NCBI RefSeq assembly: GCF_900176595.1
Contig: NZ_LT838813.1
Span: 868,001-932,000, forward strand
Source: Aquiflexum balticum DSM 16537
GTDB taxonomy: Bacteria; Bacteroidota; Bacteroidia; Cytophagales; Cyclobacteriaceae
Reading direction: 5' to 3'
DNA length: 64,000 nt
The notes beneath the pieces are model-generated. The model was given only the letters and a program-made list of their open reading frames with translations. It did no database searches and was not told the origin of the DNA. Made by a program: the position numbers and the translations under genes. Of this stretch, positions 16,558 through 27,200 are shown one piece after another (position 1 is the first letter of the stretch; every line of letters begins with the position of its first letter).

Positions 16558-17382
16558 ATGGAAATTGTCGATTACCTCCTCAGCATTGACCTCAACTATA
16601 TAGTCATCGGTCTCATGGTCATTTTTTTCAGCTTGGAACAGCTACTGAATACCCAATTTTCCTTTAAAAAAAGGGGCTTGCACATGTGGCATGCTTTCTT
16701 ATTTCAAGTAGTGTTCTTTATTGCAAACATCTTTTGGGCCACATTTTTTGTCTTTTCTATCGAATGGCTCAATCAGCATGAAATAGGATTGTTTTATCTC
16801 ATCCAACTTCCACTTTGGGTCAAATTGATTTTGGGAGTAGCAATCATTGACTTGGTTACGTATTGGTTTCACCGGATTTCCCACCTAGTGCCTGTGATTT
16901 GGCGTTTTCACAGGGTTCACCACAGCGATACAACCATGGATTCTTCCACCTATTTTCGTGCACATCCCATTGAGGTATTGTTATGGTTTGGAAGTGCCTC
17001 AATCCTTTCAGCCGGTATTTTCGGTCTTGATCTTATAGCGGTAGGTATATACTTTCTGGTAGCTACTTTGTTTCAGATTCTCGAACATTCCAACCTTAGG
17101 TTTCCGGCTTGGCTGGATAAAACCATTGGTTTGGTTTTCACCACGCCCAATTTTCACAAGATTCACCACGATCAGGATCAGCATTATACCGACTCCAACT
17201 TTGCGGACATCTTCATTCTTTGGGACAGAATTTTTGGTACCTTCAAATACAAACCTATAGAACAGGTCAAGTTTGGTTTGGAAGAATTTGATGAAGACAA
17301 AAAGCAGACTTTTTGGTATTTGTTTAGAAGTCCATTTATCCATATTGAGCGGATTGAAAAAGATGGATCCACGAAAAATTGA
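16558..17382 (+). CDS. Sterol desaturase / fatty-acid hydroxylase family membrane protein
   Basis: A 274-residue membrane-bound di-iron protein. The three His clusters are clear: WFHRISH, then RFHRVHHSD, then NFHKIHHDQDQHYTDSNF. Between them run four to five hydrophobic segments. Family members use O2 to hydroxylate or desaturate lipids, for example carotenoids, sterols or fatty acids. The end NFADIFILWDRIFGTFKY is typical of the bacterial branch. The lipid substrate is unknown. It lies 80 bp after the amidase and before gamma-glutamyltransferase on the same strand. Confidence 0.85.
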   Translation: MEIVDYLLSIDLNYIVIGLMVIFFSLEQLLNTQFSFKKRGLHMWHAFLFQVVFFIANIFWATFFVFSIEWLNQHEIGLFYLIQLPLWVKLILGVAIIDLVTYWFHRISHLVPVIWRFHRVHHSDTTMDSSTYFRAHPIEVLLWFGSASILSAGIFGLDLIAVGIYFLVATLFQILEHSNLRFPAWLDKTIGLVFTTPNFHKIHHDQDQHYTDSNFADIFILWDRIFGTFKYKPIEQVKFGLEEFDEDKKQTFWYLFRSPFIHIERIEKDGSTKN

Positions 17383-17531
17383 AACCTTTCATTCAGGTTG
17401 CGGCTAATATGTATAAGTGATCCTGATTTTCAAAAAGATTATCTTCCTTATATATAGGTTATGCATTTAATTGGATTCCAAAAATGGATAAATCCAAATA
17501 CTTCATATATTCATTGCATCAAATTCTTCCC

Positions 17532-19232
17532 ATGAAAAAACCCATTATAATCGCCCTTTATAGGATACTATTTTTACCAATCGTTTTTTTTACCTGCTCC
17601 ATTTCATATGCCCAAACTTACGGCAAAAACGGAATGGTGGTCTCGGATAATATCCTGGCTTCAGAGGTCGGGATTGATATTTTGAAAAAAGGGGGAAACG
17701 CCATTGATGCAAGTATTGCGACAGCTTTTGCTTTAGCGGTAACCCATCCAGAGGCAGGCAATATCGGAGGGGGAGGATTTATTGTTTTGATGAAATCGGA
17801 TGGAGAAGTCACCACTTTTGATTTTAGGGAGAAAGCTCCCTTAAAGGCGACTTCTGACCTGTTTCAGGATGCCGATGGCAATCTGATCGAAGGATCAAAT
17901 CATGAAACCATCAAAGCGGTAGGAGTTCCTGGAACCGTTGCCGGTTTGTATCTGGCACATCAAAAGTACGGGAGTTTACCTTGGGCTGAATTGGTTCAGC
18001 CTGCGGTTGACTTGGCAGAAAAAGGATTTCCCATGACTTGGGGCTTGTATCAGGTGGCCATGAGAATGTCCGAATTGGATGATTCATATGACATCATGAA
18101 AAACTACTTTCGAAATGAAAATGGAGAGATCATCCAACCCGGCGAAATATGGACTCAAGCTGCCTTGGCCAATACACTTTCCTTGATCCGTGATCATGGG
18201 CATGATGGATTCTACAAAGGTCCTGTAGCTGAAGAAATAGCATCCTATATGAAAGAAAAGGGCGGGATAATTACAAAGGAAGACTTGGCAAAATATGAGG
18301 CCATTGAACGAAAACCCCTAAAAGGAACCTACAATGAATTTGAAATCTACTCCATGCCTCCCCCAAGTTCAGGCGGAGTGGCTTTGATAGAGATGATGAA
18401 CCTGATGGAACTGGCAGATCTGGAAAAAATTGAATTCAATTCCACCGCTTACGTACACTTGGTCGCTGAGGCGATGAAAAGGGCATTTGCCGACCGGGCG
18501 GAGCATTTGGGCGATCCTGATTTCAATCCCGATTTACCTGTGGACAGGCTGACTTCCAAGGCATTTGCCAAGATGCGGTTTGAGAATATTGACATGTCCA
18601 AAGCGTCTCTGAGTGATTCATCCAGATATGGACAATTGTACGATGGGAGCAGTACTACCCATTTTTCTGTAGTGGACAAAGACGGCAATGCAGTTTCCCT
18701 GACTTATACCCTTGAGCATTCTTATGGCGTAAAAATGGGTTCCTCCAAACTCGGTTTTATTTTCAACAATGAAATGGGGGACTTTAACCCAGTTGCAGGA
18801 GTGACCAACAGCCGTGGGCAAATCGGTTCAAGTCCCAATCTCATCGCTCCTGAAAAAAGGATGCTTTCCAGCATGACGCCAACCATCGTGGCCAAAGACG
18901 GCAAACCCTATCTTATCATTGGAAGTCCGGGCGGAAGGACGATTATCAATACGGTTTTTCAAACTGTACTGAATGTATTGGAATATGACATGCGGATCGA
19001 CAAGGCCATCGAAGCCATGAAAATACATCATCAATGGTTTCCTGATGAAATCCGATACGAAAGACACCTCCTTTCCCCAGATACACGTGATGCTCTCGAA
19101 TTGATGGGACATAAGCTACGGGCTGTTAATAATTTGGGGGTTTTAATGGGAATCACTTACGACTCAAGACTCAAAGTTTACATAGGTGCTGCCGATTCAT
19201 CAAGTGAAGATGGTGCAGCAGTTGGCTATTGA
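17532..19232 (+). CDS. ggt: Gamma-glutamyltransferase
   Basis: A 566-residue precursor. The ATG at 17532 starts a normal signal peptide (MKKPIIIALYRILFLPIVFF through SISYAQ); the ATG at 17484 would add 16 residues before it. The enzyme cleaves gamma-glutamyl compounds such as glutathione and self-processes into large and small subunits. The processing site and nucleophile are visible as SSTTHFSVVDKDGNAVSLT, with Thr 375 as the first residue of the small subunit. Substrate-binding blocks are GGGGFIVLM, FDFREKAPL, and later SSMTPTI and GSPGGRTIINTV. Location should be periplasmic. Length matches the family. Confidence 0.92.
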   Translation: MKKPIIIALYRILFLPIVFFTCSISYAQTYGKNGMVVSDNILASEVGIDILKKGGNAIDASIATAFALAVTHPEAGNIGGGGFIVLMKSDGEVTTFDFREKAPLKATSDLFQDADGNLIEGSNHETIKAVGVPGTVAGLYLAHQKYGSLPWAELVQPAVDLAEKGFPMTWGLYQVAMRMSELDDSYDIMKNYFRNENGEIIQPGEIWTQAALANTLSLIRDHGHDGFYKGPVAEEIASYMKEKGGIITKEDLAKYEAIERKPLKGTYNEFEIYSMPPPSSGGVALIEMMNLMELADLEKIEFNSTAYVHLVAEAMKRAFADRAEHLGDPDFNPDLPVDRLTSKAFAKMRFENIDMSKASLSDSSRYGQLYDGSSTTHFSVVDKDGNAVSLTYTLEHSYGVKMGSSKLGFIFNNEMGDFNPVAGVTNSRGQIGSSPNLIAPEKRMLSSMTPTIVAKDGKPYLIIGSPGGRTIINTVFQTVLNVLEYDMRIDKAIEAMKIHHQWFPDEIRYERHLLSPDTRDALELMGHKLRAVNNLGVLMGITYDSRLKVYIGAADSSSEDGAAVGY

Positions 19233-19373
19233 GACATCATTTGGGCAAGTCACCTTCCCATTTGTGAAGCTTTTTTGCATTATTTTAACCGTTTATAGAT
19301 AATTTTCATTTAAAATTAGTTTTGAATTACTATATTGAAATAGTATTATCTATTGCAAAACAAATTAATATCT

Positions 19374-22355
19374 ATGAGAAAATTTTACAGATTCAGCACA
19401 ACTCTCCTTCTCCTTCTGGTAACAGTAGGCTGGAGTTGGGCACAGTACACCGTCACGGGTACTGTGACAGATGAGCGGACGGGAGAACCCCTTATTGGGG
19501 CTACGGTTCTTGTCAGGAATACCACAAGAGGTGCGGTTGCAGACCTTGATGGTAGATTTTCAATCGCCATTGAAGGCAATCAACAGGCCGTCTTGGTAAT
19601 TTCTTCCTTGGGGTACATCAGTAAAAACGTGGATGTCTCCCCAAGTACAACTTCCATTGCAGTTTCTCTAGCTCAGGATGCGACGAACTTGGAAGAAGTC
19701 ATCATCACGGGTCTTGCCTCCAATATTAAGAGGAGTAACCTGGCAAATGCGGTTTCATCGGTTTCAGCTCAGGAACTGGTAGGAACCACAAATATCCAAA
19801 CAACGGATGGTGCCTTATATGGAAAGATTGCAGGAGCCAATATCAGGATGAATTCCGGTGCGCCCGGAGGTGGTGTTTCCATTCAGCTTAGAGGTATTTC
19901 GACCTTGACAGGAGCATCTCAACCCTTAATTATTGTGGACGGAGTTTATATCAACAACTCTTTCCAAAGAACCGGTAGGGCTACGGTGTCGGGTGCAGGC
20001 GGATCCAATCAGGATGATGGAGCCAACCGTTTGGCAGATTTGAACCCGAATGATATAGAATCCATTGAGGTTTTGAAGGGGCCATCAGCCGCTGCAATTT
20101 ATGGAACTCGGGCCAATGCAGGTGTAATCATTATTACAACAAAAAGAGGCGCTTCCGGTAAAACAACTGTTTCCTTATCGCAGGATATAGGTTTTGCACA
20201 GCCGTTGAGATTATTAGGAACTGATAATTGGAGTGAGGAAAAGATCAACTTCTTCTTCGCTGAAGCCAGGAGACCACTCGAATTAGAGAGATTCAGAGCA
20301 GCCCAGTCATCCAATACTTTTATTGATTATGAAGATTATTTCTATAATAATCGTGCTATATTATCCAATACCAGATTGACAGTAAGCGGGGGTAATGATA
20401 AAACAAGATTCTTTGTCAGTGGAAACCTTGCAGATGAAGACGGTACGGTGAGGAATACAGGATTTCAAAGGACCTCCATAAGAGCAAATATTGATCATAA
20501 AATAACCGAATCAATCCGTTTAGGAGTATCTTCCAATTACATCAGAACTGATACTGACAGAGGCTTTACAGGTAACCAGAATAATTCAGGTGCCAGTATC
20601 GGTTACAATATTGCCTATGTTCCGAATTATTATGATTTACGAAGAAATTCGGACGGAACATATCCCATCAACCCCTATTTCTCGGAAAATCCTGTTGCAG
20701 TCACTGATCTGGGAACCAACAATTCATTAGTGAACAGATTTATTCAAGCCTTCACATTGGACGCTGATTTGTTTAAATCCGCAAACAGTTTTTTAAAGTT
20801 ACAACTTGGCGGAGGTCTCGATTTCTTGCAAAATACAACTTTGGTGCATCTTCCGGAATCACTGCAGTTCCAAAGAGGTTCTGCAAATCCAGGTGATGTC
20901 CTTTGGGGTAAACAGGAAAGTTTCAACACAAATTTACAGGCTGCATTGGTATACAACTGGAATTTGGGAAGAGTCAATATGAATTCTCAGGCAGGACTTG
21001 TAAGACTCGATTTCAGAAACAACGACCTGTTTAACAGGGGCCGTGGTCTAGCACCAGGTCAAATCAACCTACAGCAAGCAACTGTTCAGGAAATCAACCA
21101 GCAGTTCTTCTCTGAAGTACAGGAGGCAGGTGTATTTTTGCAACAGGAAGCTAACTTTGAGGATAAAATCATTGGTACCGTTGGTATCAGATGGGATAAA
21201 TCCACTTTAAATGGGGATCCGAATAAATTCTTTGCATTCCCAAGAGCCTCAGTGGCATTCAACTTGGCGAATTTTGATTTCTGGGGATCCAAATCTACTT
21301 TCTCTGCCTTGAAGCCTAGGATTGCTTATGGTGAGACGGCTGGTCCTGTACCCTTCGGCGCAACATTCACTCCACTAAACGGAACCAATATTGGAGGTCT
21401 TTTAGGGTCGACAGTTTCCACTCAAATAGGAAACACAACGATTCTACCTGAAACTGCCAGTGAATTGGAGTTTGGGATTGATGCAGGTTTCTTAAACAAC
21501 AGAATTGGGCTTGAAGCTACCTATTATATCAAGAATTCACAGAACAACATTCAAAACCTGACACTAGCTCCCTCTACAGGGGTAAATTCTACACCAAGTA
21601 ATGAAGCGGAACTTGAAAATAAAGGTATTGAACTGGCTATTTTTGGTGCAGTAATAGACAAATCCAACTTCCGCTGGAATACGAGACTGATGTATTGGCA
21701 CAACAGATTGAACATGAAACGATTGGGAATCCCAACCTACATTCAAGGTGGTTTTGGAGCAGGATTGGGTACTTTCCTTTATGCCGAAGGATTTTCTCCA
21801 ACGACGATTGTCGGAACTCCTGCCGTACCTACAAATACTGGTGGATTTACTTTTTGGGGAGATGCCCAACCAAAGTTCAATATGTCCTGGGTGAATAATT
21901 TCACTTTTGCTAAAAACTTTGAATTTTCCTTCCTGATGGAATATAGAAAAGGAGGAGATAATATCAACCTTTCTACATTCTTAACTGATTCCGGAGGTAC
22001 AACAAAGGGATGGTTTGATGATGACGATGGAGACGGTATTCCAAATGGAAGACAAAGACCACCGGCACCACATAATAATGCAGGTAGGTGGGTACAGGAT
22101 GCGACTTTCCTGAAGATAAGGGAAATAGGTTTGTATTACACTGTACCTAAAGCAACATTAAATCAAACTTTTGGAAATAGTGTGGAAAATGTAAGGTTAG
22201 GCGCTTCAGTTAACAACGCTTTCTTATTTACCGATTATCAGGGATATGATCCTGAGACTTCTACGTTTGGTGCTCAAGCGGTAGCTAACAATGTGGATAT
22301 CACTCCATATCCTACGCCAAGAAGGGTATTCTTCCATATCACTATTGACTTCTAA
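19374..22355 (+). CDS. SusC/RagA-type TonB-linked outer-membrane transporter
   Basis: A 993-residue SusC-family protein. The ATG at 19374 begins the signal peptide (MRKFYRFSTTLLLLLVTVGW, ending WAQ) and is preferred over a TTG at 19353. After the signal come the carboxypeptidase-like domain (YTVTGTVTDERTGEPLIGATVLV), the SusC plug motifs (LYGKIAGANIRMNSGAPGGG, SIQLRGISTLTGASQPLIIVDG, IESIEVLKGPSAAAIYGTRA) and a 22-stranded barrel. It should import oligomers with the SusD lipoprotein encoded 18 bp downstream, powered by TonB. No glycosidase is adjacent; a gamma-glutamyltransferase precedes it, so the ligand may be a peptide rather than a glycan. Confidence 0.92.
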   Translation: MRKFYRFSTTLLLLLVTVGWSWAQYTVTGTVTDERTGEPLIGATVLVRNTTRGAVADLDGRFSIAIEGNQQAVLVISSLGYISKNVDVSPSTTSIAVSLAQDATNLEEVIITGLASNIKRSNLANAVSSVSAQELVGTTNIQTTDGALYGKIAGANIRMNSGAPGGGVSIQLRGISTLTGASQPLIIVDGVYINNSFQRTGRATVSGAGGSNQDDGANRLADLNPNDIESIEVLKGPSAAAIYGTRANAGVIIITTKRGASGKTTVSLSQDIGFAQPLRLLGTDNWSEEKINFFFAEARRPLELERFRAAQSSNTFIDYEDYFYNNRAILSNTRLTVSGGNDKTRFFVSGNLADEDGTVRNTGFQRTSIRANIDHKITESIRLGVSSNYIRTDTDRGFTGNQNNSGASIGYNIAYVPNYYDLRRNSDGTYPINPYFSENPVAVTDLGTNNSLVNRFIQAFTLDADLFKSANSFLKLQLGGGLDFLQNTTLVHLPESLQFQRGSANPGDVLWGKQESFNTNLQAALVYNWNLGRVNMNSQAGLVRLDFRNNDLFNRGRGLAPGQINLQQATVQEINQQFFSEVQEAGVFLQQEANFEDKIIGTVGIRWDKSTLNGDPNKFFAFPRASVAFNLANFDFWGSKSTFSALKPRIAYGETAGPVPFGATFTPLNGTNIGGLLGSTVSTQIGNTTILPETASELEFGIDAGFLNNRIGLEATYYIKNSQNNIQNLTLAPSTGVNSTPSNEAELENKGIELAIFGAVIDKSNFRWNTRLMYWHNRLNMKRLGIPTYIQGGFGAGLGTFLYAEGFSPTTIVGTPAVPTNTGGFTFWGDAQPKFNMSWVNNFTFAKNFEFSFLMEYRKGGDNINLSTFLTDSGGTTKGWFDDDDGDGIPNGRQRPPAPHNNAGRWVQDATFLKIREIGLYYTVPKATLNQTFGNSVENVRLGASVNNAFLFTDYQGYDPETSTFGAQAVANNVDITPYPTPRRVFFHITIDF

Positions 22356-22373
22356 TCACCAAAGCTGAAAATC

Positions 22374-23756
22374 ATGAAAAAATTAAATAAATATTTAGGA
22401 ATTGCGGTAATGGCAGCGATCAGTATGTTTGCCTGTAATCCGCTTCAGTTGGATGAAATAGAGGACCCTAACAATCCTTCCGTGGGAAGTGTCAGCAATA
22501 ATGCTACAAGGGAACAAATCCAATTCTTATTGACAGGCCTTGAATCCAGACATAGGGGTTATGTTACCAACATTTCCCAAGCTTGGAATACCTTTGGTAG
22601 GGAAATATGGTATCTAAATGGATCGGATCCACGTTTTCAAACTGATTGGTTGGGTCAAAATGGCAGAACTCCTGACAATGCTTATTTCGGGTTTGGTACT
22701 ACCGGAGGAGGCTCTTGGGCATCCCCATATCAGGCAATAAAGCAGGCAGATGTATTAATCCAAGCTTCATTGGGGGCAGGTACATTGTCAGACGCTGACA
22801 GAAAAGCTGTGGCAGGTTTTGCTAAGACCATAAAAGGATATCAATTTATGATACCCGCCAATTGGGTATATCAAAACGGAATCAGGATAGATGTCGCCGA
22901 TCCATTAAATCCGGGAGATTTTGTCACCTATGAACAAGCCCTTGATTTTATTAAGACCGTTTTGGATGATGGTGATCAAGACCTCAGTGCAGCTGGAGGA
23001 GGAAACTTCCCTTTCAAATTGACCCGAGGATTTGATGGATTTAATACAAATGCTGCTCTTAAACAAGTAAATAGAGCCATAGCTGCACGATTGAATGCCT
23101 ACAGAAAAGACTGGCAGGGAGTACTTACTGCTCTGGATGCTTCCTTCATGAATTTAAGTGGTAATTTAAATGCAGGACCTGCCCATCCTTATGGCGCTGC
23201 ACCTGATGTTTTCAACCCGATCTTTTATGTAAGGAATGCTGTGGTGACTACCATGATTGTGGTCCATCCAAGTATGCTGGAGGATGCAACCCCTAATGAT
23301 TTAAGAGTTGCTAACAAACTCTTTGAAAGAACAGCTCCGCCTATAACCGTTTCCACGGATGCAGGTACCTTGGTAGGTACACACCAGGATAACAGATGGG
23401 CAACAAATACACAATCCATCCCATTCATCAGAAATGAAGAATTGATATTGCTCAAAGCTGAAGCTCATGCCAACTTGGATCAAACTTCAGACGCAGTTGA
23501 TGCCATAAATATCATTAGGAATGCTGCTGGAATCGGAGCTTATAGCGGTGCCACAACAAAGGATGCACTGATCAATGAAATCCTTTATCAGAGAAGGTAT
23601 TCTCTTTGGGCCGAACCTTGGGGTCATCGTTGGATAGATGCAAGGAGATATGGCAAATTGAATGAAATCCCTACATCTTTTGATGGAGGAACCATTTTCA
23701 CCCAGTTTCCTCATCCACAGTCTGAGTTGAACTGGGATTCATATATCGGAAATTGA
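22374..23756 (+). CDS. SusD/RagB-family outer-membrane lipoprotein
   Basis: A 460-residue lipoprotein: signal MKKLNKYLGIAVMAAISMFAC with Cys 21, then a SusD helical fold. It begins PLQLDEIEDPNNPS and contains the C-terminal signatures IPFIRNEELILLKAEAHANL, AVDAINIIRNAAGIG and LINEILYQRRYSLWAEPWGHRWIDARRYGKL. It forms the lid that captures ligand for the SusC barrel encoded just upstream (18 bp gap), and the two are surely co-transcribed. A strong terminator follows. It is somewhat shorter than typical RagB proteins, within family range. Confidence 0.9.
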   Translation: MKKLNKYLGIAVMAAISMFACNPLQLDEIEDPNNPSVGSVSNNATREQIQFLLTGLESRHRGYVTNISQAWNTFGREIWYLNGSDPRFQTDWLGQNGRTPDNAYFGFGTTGGGSWASPYQAIKQADVLIQASLGAGTLSDADRKAVAGFAKTIKGYQFMIPANWVYQNGIRIDVADPLNPGDFVTYEQALDFIKTVLDDGDQDLSAAGGGNFPFKLTRGFDGFNTNAALKQVNRAIAARLNAYRKDWQGVLTALDASFMNLSGNLNAGPAHPYGAAPDVFNPIFYVRNAVVTTMIVVHPSMLEDATPNDLRVANKLFERTAPPITVSTDAGTLVGTHQDNRWATNTQSIPFIRNEELILLKAEAHANLDQTSDAVDAINIIRNAAGIGAYSGATTKDALINEILYQRRYSLWAEPWGHRWIDARRYGKLNEIPTSFDGGTIFTQFPHPQSELNWDSYIGN

Positions 23757-23809
23757 TTTCAGAATTTGGAATAAGAAGACTATTTAAAAAGTCTCTTTAA
23801 GAATTAGAA

Positions 23810-23840
23810 GGCTACCTGATTTATCGGGTAGCCTTTTTCT
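23810..23840 (+). terminator. Rho-independent terminator after susCD
   Basis: GGCTACC (23810-23816) pairs with GGTAGCC (23827-23833), the stem extending by TGAT/ATCG pairing, and is followed by TTTTTCTTTTC. It lies 54 bp after the SusD stop and ends the susCD transcript. Confidence 0.85.
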
Positions 23841-24020
23841 TTTCAAAGCGATTTACAAGTTTCAGATAAGGCTTCTCTGCAAAGCTTCATTTACTTCCTA
23901 ATGCCGATTGAAGATAATCTTTTTACCAAAATGACTGCTGTTCTCAACCTAAATCCACTGTACTTCAGTAGCCCTCGGATAAACTCGGAGAATTCATTAT
24001 CTGTAGGGCGTTTTTGCGCT

Positions 24021-24053
24021 AATCTTTGAGGTTTTTTTTTGACCTCGAAGATT
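24021..24053. repeat. Hairpin repeat with CTTYGAGGT core, copy 1
   Basis: AATCTTTGAGGT (24021-24032) and ACCTCGAAGATT (24042-24053) are inverted with one mismatch around a T-rich loop. A second hairpin with the same core lies 75 bp on. Both are in the 458-bp gap between susD and the BNR protein; nothing else was found there apart from the terminator and an AGGGC/GCCCT inverted pair near 23972-24008. Confidence 0.5.
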
Positions 24054-24107
24054 TTGCCTGCCAATTTGGGTAAATAGCTCTAAAGTAAATATACCTCATA
24101 CTATCAA

Positions 24108-24150
24108 GACCTTCGAGGTTTGGAAAAAAACCTCAAAGGTCTGGTTTTTT
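24108..24150 (+). terminator. Terminator-like hairpin, CTTCGAGGTTT core, copy 2
   Basis: GACCTTCGAGGTTT (24108-24121) pairs with AAACCTCAAAGGTC (24128-24141) with one mismatch, and TGGTTTTTTG follows. The structure could stop transcription entering the gene at 24215. The core is shared with the hairpin at 24021, so both may belong to a small palindromic repeat family. Confidence 0.55.
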
Positions 24151-24214
24151 GATAAAAGGTTCCTGAGACCATAAATTTTCTTGTACCTTTTTATTGAAAT
24201 AAAACTAATCTGTT

Positions 24215-27200
24215 ATGCGAAAAGCCATATACCTTCTCTTTACAACACTTCTTCTAATTTCATTTACAGGATACTCATCTTGGGCTCAATCCAATCAAAA
24301 GGATATAGCTGCTCATATAGCTAGAGGTCTCCAAGTAAGAAGCATAGGTCCTGCCGTAATGGGTGGAAGAATTGCAGATATTGCCATAAACCCTATCCAT
24401 GGTAGTACTTGGTATGTGGCGGTGGGCAGCGGAGGTTTGTGGAAAACCACCAACAGTGGTACTACCTGGACACCGGTTTTTGATGCGCAGGCATCTTATT
24501 CTATTGGTACAGTGGCTTTGGATCCCCGCAATCCCGAGGTGGTCTGGGTAGGTACGGGCGAAAATGTAAGTGGCCGGCATGTTGGTTGGGGAGATGGGGT
24601 TTACAAAAGCATGGATGGTGGTGCCACATGGCAACAAATGGGACTGAAAAATTCAGAGCATATCGGTAGAATTTTAATCGACCCCAGAAACTCCGAGGTG
24701 GTCTATGTGGCAGCCGAAGGCCCATTGTGGTCATCAGGAGGAGAACGGGGATTGTATAAAACCAAAGATGGAGGTAAAACCTGGCAGTTAGCACTCGAAA
24801 TAGATGCAGATACGGGTGTCACGGATGCGGAATTTGACCCTTCAAACCCTGATGTGATCTATGCCGCAGCCTACCAAAGAAGAAGAAAAACCTGGGCCTT
24901 ACTTGGTGGAGGTCCGAAGTCCGGGATATATAAATCCATGGATGGGGGCGAAAGCTGGAGAAGGATAAATGTGGGATTGCCTCAAGGCGATATGGGAAAA
25001 ATAGGTTTGGCAGTAACTCCCGCCGATCCTCAAATCGTATATGCGACCATAGAAGCGGACAATGCCAATAAAGGATTCTACCGATCCACCGATAAAGGGG
25101 AGAGCTGGGAAAAGCGCAACAGCTATATTTCAGGGGGAACCGGGCCTCACTATTACCAGGAAATAGAAGCTTCACCGACTAATCCTGATCTGGTTTACCA
25201 GATGGATGTTTTTATAAATGTAACACGTGATGGTGGAAAGACTTTCGATTATAGCGAAACCGGAAGGACGAAACACAGCGATAACCACGCCTTGTGGATT
25301 AATCCTGCCAATGGACAGCATTTGATCGTGGGAACAGACGGAGGTTTGTATGAGTCTTTTGATGAAGGAGCTACTTGGCGTCATTTCCCGAACCTGCCGG
25401 TCTCACAATTCTATAAGGTAGGACTAGATAATGCTGAGCCTTTTTATAATGTGGTAGTGGGAGCGCAAGACCTTGGAACTTTGTTAGGTCCCTCCCGAAC
25501 GACCAATGTAGAGGGTGTGCGCAATCAGGATTGGTATGTCCCTTTGGGGGCCGATGGCTACGATGTCGCTTTCGATCCCAAAGATCCCAACATCGTGTAT
25601 ATGGAAATTCAACAGGGCGAATTACACCGTCACAATAGAACCACCCGCGAAATATTGAATATTCAGCCACAACCTGAACCTAATTATCCTCCCGAAAGAT
25701 GGAACTGGGATAGCCCAATTCAGGTAAGCCCCCATGATCACAAAACACTCTATTTTGGATCACAAAGGGTTTGGAAAAGTACCGATCGCGGCAATTCATG
25801 GAAGGCGATCAGCGCTGACCTGACCACCAACCTCGGCAGGTATGAACTGGAAATGATGGGCCGTGTACCAAGTATTGACGCATTATACGACAACGGTGCT
25901 ATGTCGAAATTTGCCACCTTGACCACACTTTCAGAATCAACGCTACAAGCAGGACTTCTGTATACCGGCTCGGATGATGGCCTGATCCATGTGACCGAAG
26001 ATGATGGGCAAAACTGGAGGAAAGGTGGAAGCCTGCCCAAGGTTCCTGCACTGACATTCATCAACAATATCGAAGCCTCTTCCCATGATGTCAATACCGT
26101 ATTTGCCGCAGCCGATGCGCACCAATTGGGAGATTATTCTTCTTACGTTTTCATCAGTACAGACAAAGGAAAAACCTGGCGTTCCATTGCTGGAGATTTG
26201 CCTGTCAATACGCTTGTTTGGGTGATCAAACAGGACCACATAGATGAAAATTTGCTTTTCATCGGAACGGAGTACGGGATTTATTTTTCGGTGAATAAGG
26301 GCGTCAATTGGACCAAGCTAAATGCAGGAGTTCCAACAATTCCTTTCCGGGATCTTGCGCTACATGCCAGAGACAATGATTTGGTAGGGGCAAGTTTTGG
26401 GCGCGGGATTTATATATTGGATGATTACTCTCCTTTAAGGGAGATCAACAAATTGGCCAATGCCAATTCAAATGTGGTCTTGCCGGTGAGAGATGCTTGG
26501 TGGTATGTCCCTAACGAACCCATGCAGGCCAAAGGGATGCCTTCTCAGGGATCTACCAGTTTTGTAAGCGATAACCCACCTTTCGGAGCAGTATTTACAT
26601 ATTTCATAAATAACCTTCCCAAAACAGAAAAAGCAGTGCGGAAAGAATCGGAGAAGAAGCTTAATGATCAAAAGGCCAGCATTCCATTTCCCGGTTGGGA
26701 TCAACTGAGGGGGGAGTCTATCGAAGAGGAACCAAGTGTCATGCTTTTGGTAAGGGATAAAAACGGGGAGGCCATACGTTGGATAGAAGGAGTAGCGAAA
26801 ACAGGCTTGCATCGTGCAAGTTGGGATTTGAGACTGCCTCCACCCGACCCTATCGAACTCACCGTTCCCGCCTTCCAACCACCTTGGGTAAGCGATCCTC
26901 AAGGACCTTTGGTAGCACCCGGAAAATACAGTGTGGAGCTTTATGTTATAAAAAATGGAAAACTGGAGCTTCATGGAGACGCACAGGAGTTCATGGTGAA
27001 ACCTGTTCATCAGAAAAGTGATGATTATGAGGCGATGGCGGCATTTAAAAAACAAACCAGTGATCTTTCCCGAAGAACCTCAAGTGCTGCCAGCCAATTG
27101 GGTGAGGCCGGTGAAAAGCTTCGCTATATAAAGGCCGCCTTGACCAAAACACCAAATGCATCTCCTGATTTATTTGCGCAATTGACTGCGCTCAATGCCT

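Noticed and set aside
26468-27055. 195-codon frame antisense to the BNR-repeat gene
   Set aside because: It shadows the beta-propeller gene in another frame and has no family signature.
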